Positions 12,901 to 25,488 of a stretch of 64,000 nt of DNA are shown piece by piece. This DNA is from Chrysomallon squamiferum (Eukaryota > Mollusca > Gastropoda > Neomphalida > Peltospiridae). The notes under the pieces were generated by a model. It was given only the letters and a program-made list of their open reading frames with translations. It had not been told where the DNA came from and searched no databases. The translations under genes were made by a program, and so were the position numbers. Every line of letters starts with the position of its first letter. Within the stretch, counting starts at the first letter, position 1. The stretch lies in the NCBI GenBank assembly GCA_012295275.1, contig CM022665.1:1-64000 (forward strand), read 5' to 3'.

Positions 12901-15900
12901 TGCTAATAAACTTTTTTTCAAAAAAATCGGGTGGGGAAAAATCGGGCGCAAAAAAAAGTGGGGCAAGGGTTGCCCGACACGGGTCAAAAAAGCCGCACGC
13001 CCCACCAAGGGGAACAACTCGTTTCCGACACGTGCACAAAAACGCGCAAAAAAAATTTGCTCGATTTTTTTTCAAACGCATTTTCAAAGGTGCAGCAAAA
13101 CGCAAAAAATTTGGAAACGTTTTTTTCACCTCGCCCCGACGGCGCGCAAACAAACGTCGAAATATTTTTTTGGACCAAACGGAACAGTGCCGTTTTTGAA
13201 AATCGAAATTTTTTCCCGAAAAATTTTTTTTTTCCGACCAAACGGAAAATTTTTTTTTCCGACCAAACGGAACAATTTTTCAAAAAAAAATTTTCAAAAA
13301 AATTTTTTGAAAATGTTTCTTTTTTTTTTTTTGGGAAAAAAAATGCAAAAATTCCAAAAAAAATGGGGCAAAAATTGGCCGGGGGGAAAAAAAAAAAAAA
13401 GCCCGCACGCCCCGGGGGGGGTGCCGCACGCCCGACACGTGCCAAAAAAACCCGACACACAACTCGTTTTTTCACGTGCACAAAAACGCACATTGCTCGT
13501 TTTTGAAAATTTGCTCGATTTTTTTCAAACGCATTTTCAAAAGGTGCAGCACCTTTGGTAAATGTTGGAAACGTTTTTGCCACACTCGCCCCGACGGCGC
13601 GCACGTTTTGCACACGTCGAAATATTTTTCCCGACCAAACGGAACAGTGCCACACGGATTTTCAACTTTTGAAAATCGAATTTTTTCATTTCGTTGAAAA
13701 TGCTAAAACCTTTTTTTTTTCAAGTTTCGTTGAAAATGCTAGGTGCAAAGTGCAATTTTTTTTTTCCGAGCACGGAAAAAATCGGGCGCAAAATACCCAA
13801 AAAAAAAAAGTGGGGTTGCCCGACACGGGTCAAAAGTGCCGCACCCCCCCCCAAAGGAACAACTCGTTTCCGACACGTGCACAAAAAACGCACATGTTTT
13901 TGAAAATTTTTTCGATTTTTTTTTTTCAACGCATTTTTTTTCAAACGGTTTCAAAGGTGCAGCACCTTTGTAAATGTTGGAAACGTTTTTTTTGTTGGAA
14001 CTCGCCCCGACGGCGCGCGCACACGTTTTGCACACGTCGAAATATTTTTCCCGACCAAACGGAACAGTGCCACACGGATTTTCAACTTTTGAAAATCGAA
14101 TTTTTTCAAGTTTCTTTGAAAATGCTAGGGGTTTTTTTCAAAGTGCAATAACTTTTTCCGAGCACGTGGGAAAAATCGGGCGCACATAAAAAAAAATGGG
14201 GCAAAAATTGCCCGACACGGGTCAAAAAAAAAACGCCCCCCCAAAGGGAACAACTCGTTTCCGACACGTGCACAAAAAACGCACAAAACGCACCAAAATT
14301 TGCTCGATTTTTTTTTTCAAACGCATTTTCAAAGGTTTTCAACCATTTGCAAATGTTTGGAAACGTTTTTTTTTTTTTCACGCCCCGACGGCGCGCGCGC
14401 CTTTTTTTTGCGTCGAAATATTTTTTTTTTCAAACGGAAAAATATTTTTTCCCGCCCGACGGAAACGTCAAAATATTTTTCCGAAAACGGAACATTTTCA
14501 AAATTTTCGTTTCGTTGAAATTTTTTTTTTCCTTTTTTGAAAATGCAAATGCTTTTTCCCTTTTCAAAGTGCAATAACTTTTCCGAGCACGTGGGGAAAA
14601 ATCGGGCGCACATACCAAAAAAAATGGGGCAAAGGGTTGCCCGACACGGGTCAAAAAAGTGCCGCACCCCCCCAAAAGGAAACTCGTTTCGTTTCGTGCA
14701 CAAAAACGCAAAAAAAAAAACGCACGAATTTTTTTGAAAATTTTTTTTTTTTTTTTTTTTTCAAACGGTTTTCAAAGGTGCAAAAAATGTTGAAAACGTT
14801 TTTTTGCACTTTTTTTTTTTTTGCACCGTTTTTTTCGAAATATTTTTTTTTAACGGAACATTTTCACGGATTTTTTCAACTTTTTTCAAATCAGAAAACA
14901 CGGATTTCGTTGAAAATGCTTTTCAAATTTTGAAAATTTTCATTTTCATAATTCAAAATTTTTTTGCGTTTTTCGGGCGCAAAATTTTCTTTTCGGGCAA
15001 AAAAGGGGGGCGGACACCCAAACAAAAAAGTGGGCAAAGGGTTGCCCAAAAAAACAACAACTCGTTTCCGACACGTGCACAAAAAAACTCGTTTTTCCGA
15101 CACGTGCACAAAAACGCATGTTTTTTTTGAAAATTTGCTCGATTTTTTTTTTCAAACGCATTTTCAAAGGTGCAGCACCTTTGGTAAATGTTGGAAACGT
15201 TTTTGCCACCTCGCCCCGACGGCGCGCGCGTTTTTGCACGTCGAAATATTTTTTTTCAAACGGAACAAATGCCACACGGATTTTTCAACTTTTTTTTCAA
15301 TTTTTTTGTTTCGTTGAAAATTTTTTTGGGAAAAAAGTGCAATAACTTTTTTTTTTTTCAGCAAAAAAAATTTTCCGAAAAATCGGGCGCAAAAGCAAAA
15401 AAAAAAAAAAAAAAAAAACGTTGCCCGAAACGGGTCAAAAGTGGGGCAAAGGGTTGCCGACACGGGTCAAAAGTGCCACGCCCACCAGGGGAACAACTCG
15501 TTTCCGACACGTGCACAAAAACGCACATGTTTTTTTGAAAATTTGCTCGATTTTTTTTTTTTTTTTTTTTTCAAAGGTTTCAGCACCTTTGGTAAAATGT
15601 TGGAAAATGTTTTTGCCACCTTTGCCCCCGACGGCGCGCACGCGCGCGCACACGTCGAAATATTTTTTTTTTTCCGACCAAACGGAACAGTGCCACACGA
15701 TTTTTCAACTTTTGAAAATCGAATTTTTTTTTCGTTGAAAATGCTAAAATTTTTTTTTCAAAGTGCAATAACTTTTTCCGAGCACGTGGGAAAAATCGGG
15801 CGCACATCCAAAAAAAAAAAAAGGCAAAGGGTTGCCCCCAAAGGTCAAAAGCACCGGCCCAAAAAGGGGCAACTCGTTTCCGACACGTGCAAAAAAACGC

Positions 15901-15991
15901 ACATGTTTTTTGAAAATTTGCTTTTTTTTTTTTTTTTTTTTTTTTTTTTGCAACATTTTTTTGAAAATTTTGCTTTTTTTTTTTTTTTTTC

Positions 15992-16035
<44 letters not shown>

Positions 16036-19000
16036 CATTTTTTTTTTTCCGACCAAACGGAACAAATTTTTCGCGGATTTTTTTTTTTTTTTTTCACGTC
16101 GAAATATTTTTCCCGACCAAACGGAACAAAGTTTTTTTTCAACTTTTGAAAATCAGATTTTTCAAGTTTCGTTGAAAAAAAATGCTAGGGGTACCTTTTC
16201 AAAGTGCAATAACTTTTTTTTCGAGCACGTGGGAAAAATCGGGCGCACATAAAAAAATGGGGCAAAGGTTGCCCGACACGGGTCAAAAGTGCCGCACGCC
16301 CCCCCCAAACACTCGTTTCCGACACGTGCACAAAAACGCACATGTTTTTTTGAAATTTGCTCGATTTTTTTTTTTCAAACGCATTTTTTTTCAAAGCACC
16401 TTTGGTAAAATGTTGGAAACGTTTTTGCCACCTCGCCCCGACGGCGCGCACGTTTTTTGCACGTCGTCGCGAATTTTTTTTTTTTTTTTCGATTTTTTTT
16501 TTTTTCAACTTTTTTTGAATCAGATTTTTTTTTTTCAAATTTTTGAAAATTTTTTGAAAAATTTTACCTTTTTTTTTCAGTTTAACTTTTTTCCGAGCAA
16601 TAACTTTTTCCAATCGGGCGCAAAAAAAAAAAAAAATCGGGCGCATGCCAAAAGTTGGGTTGCCCGACACGGGTCAAACACGGGCAAAAAGTGCCGCACC
16701 CACCAAGGGGAACAACTCGTTTCCGACACGTGCACAAAAAAACACATTTTTTTTTTTTTGCTCGATTTTTTTTTTTTGCTTTTCAAAGGTTTTTTTTGGT
16801 AAATGTTGGAAACGTTTTTTTTGCACTCGCCCCGACGGCGCGCACGTTTTTTGCACGTCGAAATATTTTTTTTGACCAAACGGAACAGTGCCACACGGAT
16901 TTTCAACTTTTGAAAATCAGATTTTTTTTTTCGTTTTTCAATGCTTTTTTTTTTTTTTTTTTTCAAAGTGCAATTCAAATTTTTTTTTTTCGAGCACGTT
17001 TTTTTCGTTTTTTCGGGCGCAAATTTCCAAAAAAATGGGGCAAGGGTTGCCCAACACGGGTCAAAAATCAAAAAGTGGCCGGTTGCCCCCCAAAAAAAAA
17101 CAAAAAGGGCCAAAGTTTCCGACCCACGGGAACAAAAAACACGTGCAAAAAAAAAAACGCAAATTTGCTTTTTTTTTTTTTCGCATTTTTCAAACTCATT
17201 TTTTTTTCAAACATTTTCAAAGTGCAAAAATGTTGGTAAATGTTGGAAACGTTTGCCGCCCCGACGGCGCGCGGCGCGCGCGTTTTGCGTTTCGAAATAT
17301 TTTTTTTTCGACCAAACGGAACAGTGCCACACGGATTTTCAACTTTTGAAAATCAGATTTTTTTCAAGTTTCGTTGAAAATGCTAGGGGTTTTTTTTTTC
17401 AAATGCAATAACTTTTTTTCGAGCACGTGGGAAAAATCGGGCGCAATACCAAAAAAATAACTTTTCGGCAAAAAAAAAATCGGGCGCAAATGTTGAAACA
17501 CGGGTCAAAAGTGCCGCACGCCCGCCCCCCCAACAACTCGTTTCCGACACGTGCAAAAAAAACACATTTTTTTGAAAATTTGCTCGATTTTTTTTTTTTT
17601 TTGCATTTTTTTCAAAACGCATTTTCAAAGCACCTTTGGTAAAAATGTTGGAAACGTTTTTTTAAACCTTTTGACCCGCGCGCGCGTTTTTTTTTTTTTC
17701 GAAATATTTTTTTTTTCAAACGGAACAAAAATATTTTTCGGATTTTCAACAGTTTTTTTTTTTTTCAACTTTTTTTCAAGTTTTTCAAGTTTCGTTTCGT
17801 TGAAAATGCTTAGGGGGGTTTTTTTCAAGTGCAATAACTTTTTTCCGAGCACGTGGGAAAAATCGGGCGCACATACCAAAAAAAAAAAAAAAAGGGTTGC
17901 CCGACACGGGTCAAAAGTGCCGCACGCCCCCCCAAGGGGAACAACTCGTTTCCGACGTGCACAAAAAACGCAATGTTTTTTTGAATTTTCGTTTTTTTTT
18001 TTTTTTTTTTTTTTTTTTTCAAAGCAGCACCTTTGGTTTTTTGTTGGAAACGTTTTTTTTTTTTTGCCGCCCGCGCGCGCGTTTTTGCACGTCGAAATAT
18101 TTTTCCCGACCAAACGGAACAGTGCCACACGGATTTTCAACTTTTGAAAATCAATTTTTTTTTCAAGTTTTTTTGAAAAAATTTTAAAAAACCTTTTTTT
18201 TTTCAAATGCAATAACTTTTTTTTTTTCGAGCACGTTTTCAAAAAAAATCGGGCGCCTTTTTTCAAAGTGCAATAAAAAAAAAAAAATCGGCGCACATTG
18301 CACAAGGGTTGCCGAAACGGGTCAAAGTGCCGCACGCCCCCCAAAGGGAACAACTCGTTTCCGACACGTGCACAAAAAAAACAATGTTTTTTTTTTTGCT
18401 CGATTTTTTTTTTTTTTTTTTCATTTTCAAAGGTTCAGCACCTTTTTGGTAAATGTTGGAAACGTTTTTTTTTTTCTCGCCCCGACGGCGCGCACGTTTT
18501 GCAAACGTCGAAATATTTTTCCCGACCAAACGGAACAGTGCCACACGGATTTTCAACTTTTGAAAATCGAATTTTTATCCGACCAAACGGAACAAATGCT
18601 AGGGTTTTTTTTTTTTTTGCAATAACTTTTTTTCGAACGTTTTTCGGGCGCAATTTTTTCGTTTTCAAAGCAAAAAAATTGCCCGACACGGGTCAAAAAT
18701 GCCGCAAATTTTCAAAAAAAAAAAAAATCCGACACAAAGTGCACAAAAAAAAAAAACCCCGCATTTGCTCGATTTTTTTTTTCAAACGCATTTTTTTGCA
18801 AAGTTTTTTTTTTTCAACTCGTTTCCGACACGTGCACAAAAACGGTTGCTCGATTTTTTTTTCAAACGCATTTTCAAAAGGTGCAGCACCTTTGGTAAAT
18901 GTTGGAAACGTTTTTGCCACACTCGCCCCGACGGCGCGCACGCGCACACGTCGAAATATTTTTCCCGACCAAACGGAACAGTGCCACACGGATTTTCAAC

Positions 19001-21770
19001 TTTTGAAAATCGAATTTTTTCAAGTTTCGTTGAAAATGCTAAAAAATTTACCTTTTTTTTTTTGCAATAACTTTTTCCGAGCACGTGGGAAAAATCGGGC
19101 GCACATACCAAAAGTGGGGCAAAGGGTTGCCCGACACGGGTCAAAAGTGCCGCACGCCCCACCAAAAGTGCCGCACGCCCCAAAGGGGAACAACTCGTTT
19201 CCGACACGTGCACAAAAAAAACATGTTTTTTTTGAAATTTTGCTCGATTTTTTTTTTTTTTCATTTTCAAAGGTGCAGCACCTTTGGTAAATGTTGGAAA
19301 CGTTTTTGCCACACTCGCCCCGACGGCGCGCACGTTTTGCACACGTCGAAATATTTTTCCCGACCAAACGGAACAGTGCCACACGGATTTTCAACTTTTG
19401 AAAATCGAATTTTTTCAAGTTTCGTTGAAAATGCTAGGGGTACCTTTTTCAAAGTGCAATAACTTTTTCCGAGCACGTGGGAAAAATCGGGCGCACATAC
19501 CAAAAAAAAAAGCAAAAAAAGCCCGACACGGGTCAAAAGTGCCGCACGCCCCAAAAGGGGACAACTCGTTTCCGACACGTGCACAAAAAAACGCACATGT
19601 TTTTTTTGAAAAAAACGATTTTTTTTTTTTTTTTTTTCAAAGGTGCAGCACCTTTTTTTAAAAAATGTTGGAAACGTTTTTTTTCACTCGCCCCGACGGC
19701 GCGCACGTTTTTTTTTTTCGAAAATATTTTTCCCGACCAAACGGAACAGTGCCACACGGATTTTCAACTTTTGAAAATCGAATTTTTTTTTTTTTTCGTT
19801 GAAAATGCTTTTCGGGTTTTTTTCAAAGTGCAAAATAACTTTTTTTTTTTTCAAAGAAAAATCGGGCGCACATTGAAAATTTCAAAAAGGGGGCAAAAGC
19901 ACGTGGAAGGGTCAAAAGTGCCGCACGCCCCACCAAAGGGGAACAACTCGTTTCCGACACGTGCACAAAAAAAACATGTTTTTGAAAATTTTGCTCGATT
20001 TTTTTTTTTCAAACGCATTTTCAAAGGTGCAGCACCTTTGGTAAAAATGTTGGAAACGTTTTTTTTGCCACTCGCCCCCCGGCGCGCACGTTTTGCACAC
20101 GTCGAAATATTTTTCCCGACCAAACGGAACAGTGCCACACGGATTTTCAACTTTTGAAAATCGAATTTTTTCAAGTTTCGTTGAAAATGCTAGGGGTACC
20201 TTTTTCAAAGTGCAATAACTTTTTCCGAGCACGTGGGAAAAATCGGGCGCACATAAATTTCCCAAAAAAAAAAAAAAGGGTTGCCCGACACGGGTCAAAA
20301 GTGGGGCAAAGGTTGCCCCACGGGTCAAAAGCCGCAACAACTCGTTTCAACTCGTTTCCGACACAAAAAAAAAAACACATTTTTTTTGAATTTGCTCGAT
20401 TTTTTTTTATACGCATTTTCAAAAGGTGCAGCACCTTTGGTAAATGTTGGAAACGTTTTTGCCACACTCGCCCCGACGGCGCGCACGTTTTGCACACGTC
20501 GAAATATTTTTCCCGACCAAACGGAACAGTGCCACACGGATTTTCAACTTTTGAAAATCGAATTTTTTCAAGTTTCGTTGAAAATGCTAGGGGTACCTTT
20601 TTCAAAGAGCAATAACTTTTTCCGAGCACGTGGGAAAAATCGGGCGCACATACCAAAAAAAAAGCAAAGGGTTGCCCGACACGGGTCAAAAAACACACGT
20701 GCCGCACGCCCCCCCCCCAAAGGGGAACAACTCGTTTCCGACACGTGCAAAAAAAAACATGTTTTTTTGAAAATTTGCTCGATTTTTTTTTTTTTTTTTT
20801 TTCAAAAGGTGCAGCACCTTTGGTAAATGTTGGAAACGTTTTTGCCACACTCGCCCCGACGGCGCGCACGTTTTGCACACGTCGAAATATTTTTCCCGAC
20901 CAAACGGAACAGTGCCACACGGATTTTCAACTTTTGAAAATCGAATTTTTTCAAGTTTCGTTGAAAATGCTAGGGGTACCTTTTTCAAAGTGCAATAACT
21001 TTTTCCGAGCACGTGGGAAAAATCGGGCGCACATACCAAAAAAAAAACAAAGGTTGCCCCGACACGGGTCAAAAGTGCCGCCGCCCCCGCCCAAGGAACA
21101 ACTCGTTTCCGACACGTGCACAAAAAAACGCATGTTTTTTTTTTGAATTTGCTCGATTTTTTTTTTTTTTTTCATTTTTCAAAAACGTGCAGCACCTTTG
21201 GTAAAATGTTGGAAACGTTTTTGCCACACTCGCCCCGACGGCGCGCACGTTTTTTTGCACGTCGAAATATTTTTCCCGACCAAACGGAAACGGAGTGCCA
21301 CACGGATTTTCAACTTTTGAAAATCAGAATTTCAAGTTTCGTTGAAAATGCTTTCGTTGAAAATGCTAGGGTACCTTTTTCAAAGTGCAATAACTTTTTC
21401 CGAGCACGTGGGAAAAATCGGGCGCACATACCCAAAAGTGGGGAAAGGGTTGCCCGACACGGGTCAAAAGTGCCGCACGCCCCACCCAAGGGGAACAACT
21501 CGTTTCCGACACGTGCACAAAAAACGCACATGTTTTTTTGAAATTTGCTCGATTTTTTTTCAAACGCATTTTCAAAAGGTGCAGCACCTTTGGTAAATGT
21601 TGGAAACGTTTTTTTTTTTTCGCCCCGACGGCGCGCACGTTTTTTTGCACGTCGAAATATTTTCCCGACCAAACGGAACAGTGCCACACGGATTTTCAAC
21701 TTTTGAAAATCAGATTTTTCAAGTTTCGTTGAAAATGCTAGGGGTACCTTTTTTCAAAGTGCAATAACTT
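1..21770. repeat. Satellite DNA array, monomer about 375 bp, about 58 copies
   Basis: The word GGTGCAGCACC recurs near 22, 390, 767, 1140, 1521 and 1897, giving spacings of 368-381 bp, and the order of words between recurrences is the same to the end of the array. Each well-kept monomer contains a 17-bp hyphenated palindrome (AAAGGTGC-A-GCACCTTT), a GACGGCGCGCACG word, the inverted repeat TTCCG-N6-CGGAA, a GTGGGGCAAAGGGTTGCCC block and two CACGTG sites about 105 bp apart (592-597 and 696-701 in one monomer). It starts before the window and stops at the N gap. Differences between monomers are mainly in A and T run lengths. All long open frames here are shadows of the tandem repeat in changing frames and should not be annotated as genes. 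Centromeric or heterochromatic location is possible but not shown. Confidence 0.97.
2620..3420. repeat. Divergent block inside the satellite array
   Basis: Satellite words are present but sparse and displaced, and the 375-bp order is partly lost: the GGTGCAGCACC palindrome is missing in the first half, and long T and A runs replace GC words. Similar degraded stretches lie near 6620-7140, 9000-9660, 9940-10240, 14340-15060, 15900-16130, 16470-17240 and 17990-18850. Either these are diverged monomers or positions where the consensus was poorly resolved. Confidence 0.7.
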
Positions 21771-21970
21771 NNNNNNNNNNNNNNNNNNNNNNNNNNNNNN
21801 NNNNNNNNNNNNNNNNNNNNNNNNNNNNNNNNNNNNNNNNNNNNNNNNNNNNNNNNNNNNNNNNNNNNNNNNNNNNNNNNNNNNNNNNNNNNNNNNNNNN
21901 NNNNNNNNNNNNNNNNNNNNNNNNNNNNNNNNNNNNNNNNNNNNNNNNNNNNNNNNNNNNNNNNNNNNNN
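21771..21970. other. Assembly gap, exactly 200 N
   Basis: A run of 200 N separates the satellite from AT-rich DNA of completely different composition. The round size suggests a scaffolder's fixed-length placeholder, so neither the true distance nor the join is supported by sequence. Confidence 0.98.
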
Positions 21971-22141
21971 TTAATTTAAATAAAATATGAGCATTTTTTT
22001 GTAGAATAAAATATAATTTATTTAGAAAGATACATATAAACAAAACCATTAAAAATAATTAATTAAATAAAATTTTAATTTTAAAAAAATTATCAAATGC
22101 TTTCTACACTGTTAACTTAAATCTTGTTAAGGCATAATACA

Positions 22142-22155
22142 GGTTTCAGTTTCAC
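22142..22155. promoter_or_regulatory. ISRE-like motif, copy 1
   Basis: GGTTTCAGTTTCAC matches the interferon-stimulated response element consensus AGTTTCNNTTTCNY at all but the first position. It is embedded in the recurring ACGGAAATATTT block. The match is by eye; binding by an IRF-family factor is an inference. Confidence 0.3.
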
Positions 22156-22569
22156 AAAAGAAAAGAGTAACACGGAAATATTTCCTGGTATCAAAATAAA
22201 TCGGACAGTTTTTAAATGTTTGTCTGAACACTCACTCTATACACGATAGTGAAGAAGGGTGATAATGAGATACTTCAGTATTTGCGACCTTTTGGTTGTC
22301 GTTTATAATAAATACAAAAACGGTTGTTTTTCTCTGTTATCTGAATATAATGAAATATGTTAATGCATATTTCAAACACTGGTCATGTTATTAAACTCTT
22401 TTCACTAAACTAAATCCCAGGTCAACCTGCGTATTACATAACTGTTTGAATCGAGTAAAATCGACGAGAAAAACTTCGTTATTAGCTGTGAAAATGTACA
22501 CCGTGTAAACAAGGAAGTAATGTTGAAATCAGAAATAAATGTATATTTACAGACCTAAGTTACTAGATA

Positions 22570-23340
22570 TAGAAAACTGTTACGTGACTACGACATCACT
22601 GTATTAACTACAAGTCCAAACCAACGTTGACACGCACTGCGCATGTCCTTGTCTAACAGGAATGTGTTAGTTTATCAATACAGTTCTGATTAATAATGTC
22701 TGAGATCCTTTCGTCTTTTGTGAACAATACAAGTTTCGGTTTCAGAAAAGAAAGAAATGACACGGAAATATTTTATAATGTTAGCAACATAAATCTAATA
22801 ATTTTAAATATTAATTTTAGCACTTAGTTTATAAACTCCTAACTATTAGCAAAACGATATTCAAATAGTCTAGGGACAGAAATGGTTCTTTGTTTGCGAC
22901 CGTCTGGTTGTTGTTTGTAACAAATACAAAAAAAAGGTAGTTTTCTCTACTATCTGAATATAATAAAATGTGTTAAAACGTAATTATTATTTCAAAGACT
23001 GATCATGTTATTAAACTCTTTAGCTAATTTCAAAGTCTACGTGTTTTTTACGTGAGTGTTTCAATCGAATAAAATCGACGAGAGAAATTTTCGTTATTTG
23101 CTGTGAAAACTTAACACAGTGTAAACAAGGAAGTAATGTTGAAATCACAAATGTATATTTACAGACATAAATTACCAAATATAGAAAACTGTTACTAAAA
23201 TGTTCATAAACTTCTAAAAATTCCAGATCAAATTATTTCTGTCAAGAACAGCTCAAGTTCATTGGTGAATTAAAAACTGACAACAAAATGTTTATGGATG
23301 GTCACTACGTCGTAACGATAGAAATAAACTTAGCAAACCA
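22570..23340. repeat. Left member of a segmental duplication (partner near 29920-30760)
   Basis: Both intervals begin with a TTACGTGACTACGAC stretch, continue through CGCACTGCGCATGTCC and TAATAATGTCTGAGATCC, then the ACGGAAATATTT block, a GTCTAGGGACAGAAA word and the AAAATCGACGAGAGA block in the same order. The copies are about 7.35 kb apart and close in sequence, so this is one of the younger duplications in the region. Confidence 0.85.
22732..22745. promoter_or_regulatory. ISRE-like motif, copy 2
   Basis: AGTTTCGGTTTCAG matches the ISRE consensus except for the last base, in the same repeat block as copy 1. It may be only a passenger of the repeat. Confidence 0.3.
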
Positions 23341-24541
23341 TTGAACTGCTCATAATCTTAGCCACAAATCTTTTCATTTTTTATTTGTTTCTTTGTTTCC
23401 TTGCTTATATATTTCATTTCATTTATTTATTCATGTGTTTTATTTTATTTTATTTATTTACAGTTTGTTGAATAAAATGCATTTTTTTCTTATAGTAAAA
23501 GTAAACAAAATATTACTAGGTACATTGTTTACACGACAAACTTTCCCATATAATAACTTCCTATGCCTTATGCCTTAATAAGACCAACTAAGATTTGAAT
23601 AAACAATTTCTAAATATTGTTATTTTTATGTTAGTTCCATTTTATTACTTTAACTTACTCTTCATAAATCTAGAAATATTTTCTGATAGACAGATACAAA
23701 CATTTATAATATTTTCATGTACTCAGTAGACTAAAATAATAATATTAAAATATATTTCTTTCATTACAGTACAAATACACTAATATTTATTAATATTAGA
23801 GTATTCTATATTTTATTTTATTTGAATATTCTTATTATTAAACAGCGGTCAATTTGGAATCTTTGGATTTTCCTATATATTATACATAAAACCAACTCTG
23901 ACTGGAATAAAACTGATCTAAATGGTAGCACATAACAAAAACTGATTCTGTATAATATTCTGAGTCGACTTGCAAAACTGTAAACTTTTCACTTTGTGTC
24001 TAACAGTAACTTTTGTTATCGCCCTGTGAAAACTGGTGCAAAGTTTTACTGATACGCTCTCATAAATAAATAAATAAAAATTATTTCTAAATTATAAGAT
24101 ACCAGTAGAATTTCGACATATTCGTAGGTATATTTTCTTGTCTTTTCTTTTTGTTTGTTTGTTTGTTTATTAGTTTGTTTTTACATTTTATTCTTAGCTA
24201 ACTGATTTGTCTTGTATATTTTACTGTAAAATTCAGAAACAAGGAGTTTTCTGAAATCCCTATCATTTTCAGAGAATGTATGAAATCATTTTTCTTTCAC
24301 TTGGATATTTGGTAACTTCATTAAAATCAGTATAGTCCATGACCTAGGCATCTAAGTTTTGAGTTTGTGTAACAAACTGATGAAGATATCCTGTTTTTAT
24401 AAATAATAATAATAATAATAATAAACAAATAAATAAATAAGTAATAATAATAGTAGTAGTAGTAAAAATAAATTTAAAAATGTCCATTGACATTTTTAAC
24501 TGAAATGTCAGGAATAGTAGGTCTTCAATTCTAAAAACAGA

Positions 24542-24555
24542 GCTTTCAGTTTCAC
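24542..24555. promoter_or_regulatory. ISRE-like motif, copy 3 (weaker)
   Basis: GCTTTCAGTTTCAC keeps both TTTC half-sites with the correct two-base spacing but loses the first two consensus bases. Confidence 0.22.
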
Positions 24556-24949
24556 GAAGGAGAGAAAAAAAAAAAAACACTTTATAATGTTAGCAACATA
24601 AATCTAATAATTTTAAATATTTGTCTTAACACTTACTTACTCTGTACACGTCTAACAGTTATTGAGAACCATATTCAAGAAGTGGGAGCCACAAATCTTT
24701 GTGACCTTCTCGTTTTCGCTCGTAACGAATACAAAAGAAAATCATTTTTCTCTATTACATGAATATAGTAAAACAGGATAAAACGTAATCATTATTTAAA
24801 ATACTAGTTTTAATATTAAACCTTTCTTAAAACTAAATCCAAGGTCTATGCATGTTTCACATGAGTCAATGAATTTAATAAAATCGACGAGAAAAGCTTC
24901 ATTATTAGCTGTGAAAATGTTAACAATGTTAATCAAGTAGGTAAAGTCA

Positions 24950-24957
24950 AAAATTGC

Positions 24958-25002
<45 letters not shown>

Positions 25003-25005
25003 GTA
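24950..25005. repeat. (ATA)n microsatellite
   Basis: About 15 uninterrupted AAT-type triplets. A short similar tract is at 24404-24455. Confidence 0.95.
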
Positions 25006-25279
25006 TACAAAAAAAGGCTGTGCAGTCATGTCGGGATTCTTATGAAGGCGTGCTTTTATTTTAAACTTCATGATCACAAATAACAGTTTTGACAGTGGTT
25101 CACAATACTGTCAAAACCTATCACAGATTCCTTTTGTGTCAGGATTAAAGTTTGATCAAAGTTTTGACCTGTACGTACTAACGGCGCACTGACACAGCTA
25201 TTATGTTGGCCCGCTTTTATCGGCGTGTTTTTGTAGGTGTGCCTTTTACTGCATTTTTAACCTTGTCACAAATAACAGA

Positions 25280-25293
25280 GGTTTCAGTTTCAC
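25280..25293. promoter_or_regulatory. ISRE-like motif, copy 4
   Basis: GGTTTCAGTTTCAC, identical to copy 1 and followed by the same AAAAGAAAAG context. Confidence 0.3.
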
Positions 25294-25360
25294 AAAAGAA
25301 AAGAAGTACACGGAAATATTTTATAAAGTTAACAACGTAAAACTAATAATTTTAGACGTA

Positions 25361-25402
25361 TTTGTGATTTTGTGTGTGTTTGTGATTTTGTGTGTGTTTG
25401 TG

Positions 25403-25474
<72 letters not shown>

Positions 25475-25488
25475 TGTCTGTGTGTTTT
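25361..25488. repeat. (GT)n microsatellite with an 18-bp minisatellite head
   Basis: Three copies of a TTTGTGATTTTGTGTGTG unit run into about 35 GT dinucleotides. A short ATA tract follows at 25488-25511. Apparent Thr-His open frames on the other strand are repeat shadows. Confidence 0.95.

Noticed and set aside
1-21770. Dozens of open frames of 60-330 codons on both strands of the satellite
   Set aside because: They restate the same Phe/Lys/Arg/Thr-rich words in all frames, begin and end at monomer-specific indels, and track the 375-bp period. They are translations of the tandem repeat, not genes.
1-21770. CRISPR-like direct repeats
   Set aside because: The repeated units are contiguous 375-bp monomers with no unique spacers, in a eukaryotic sequence.
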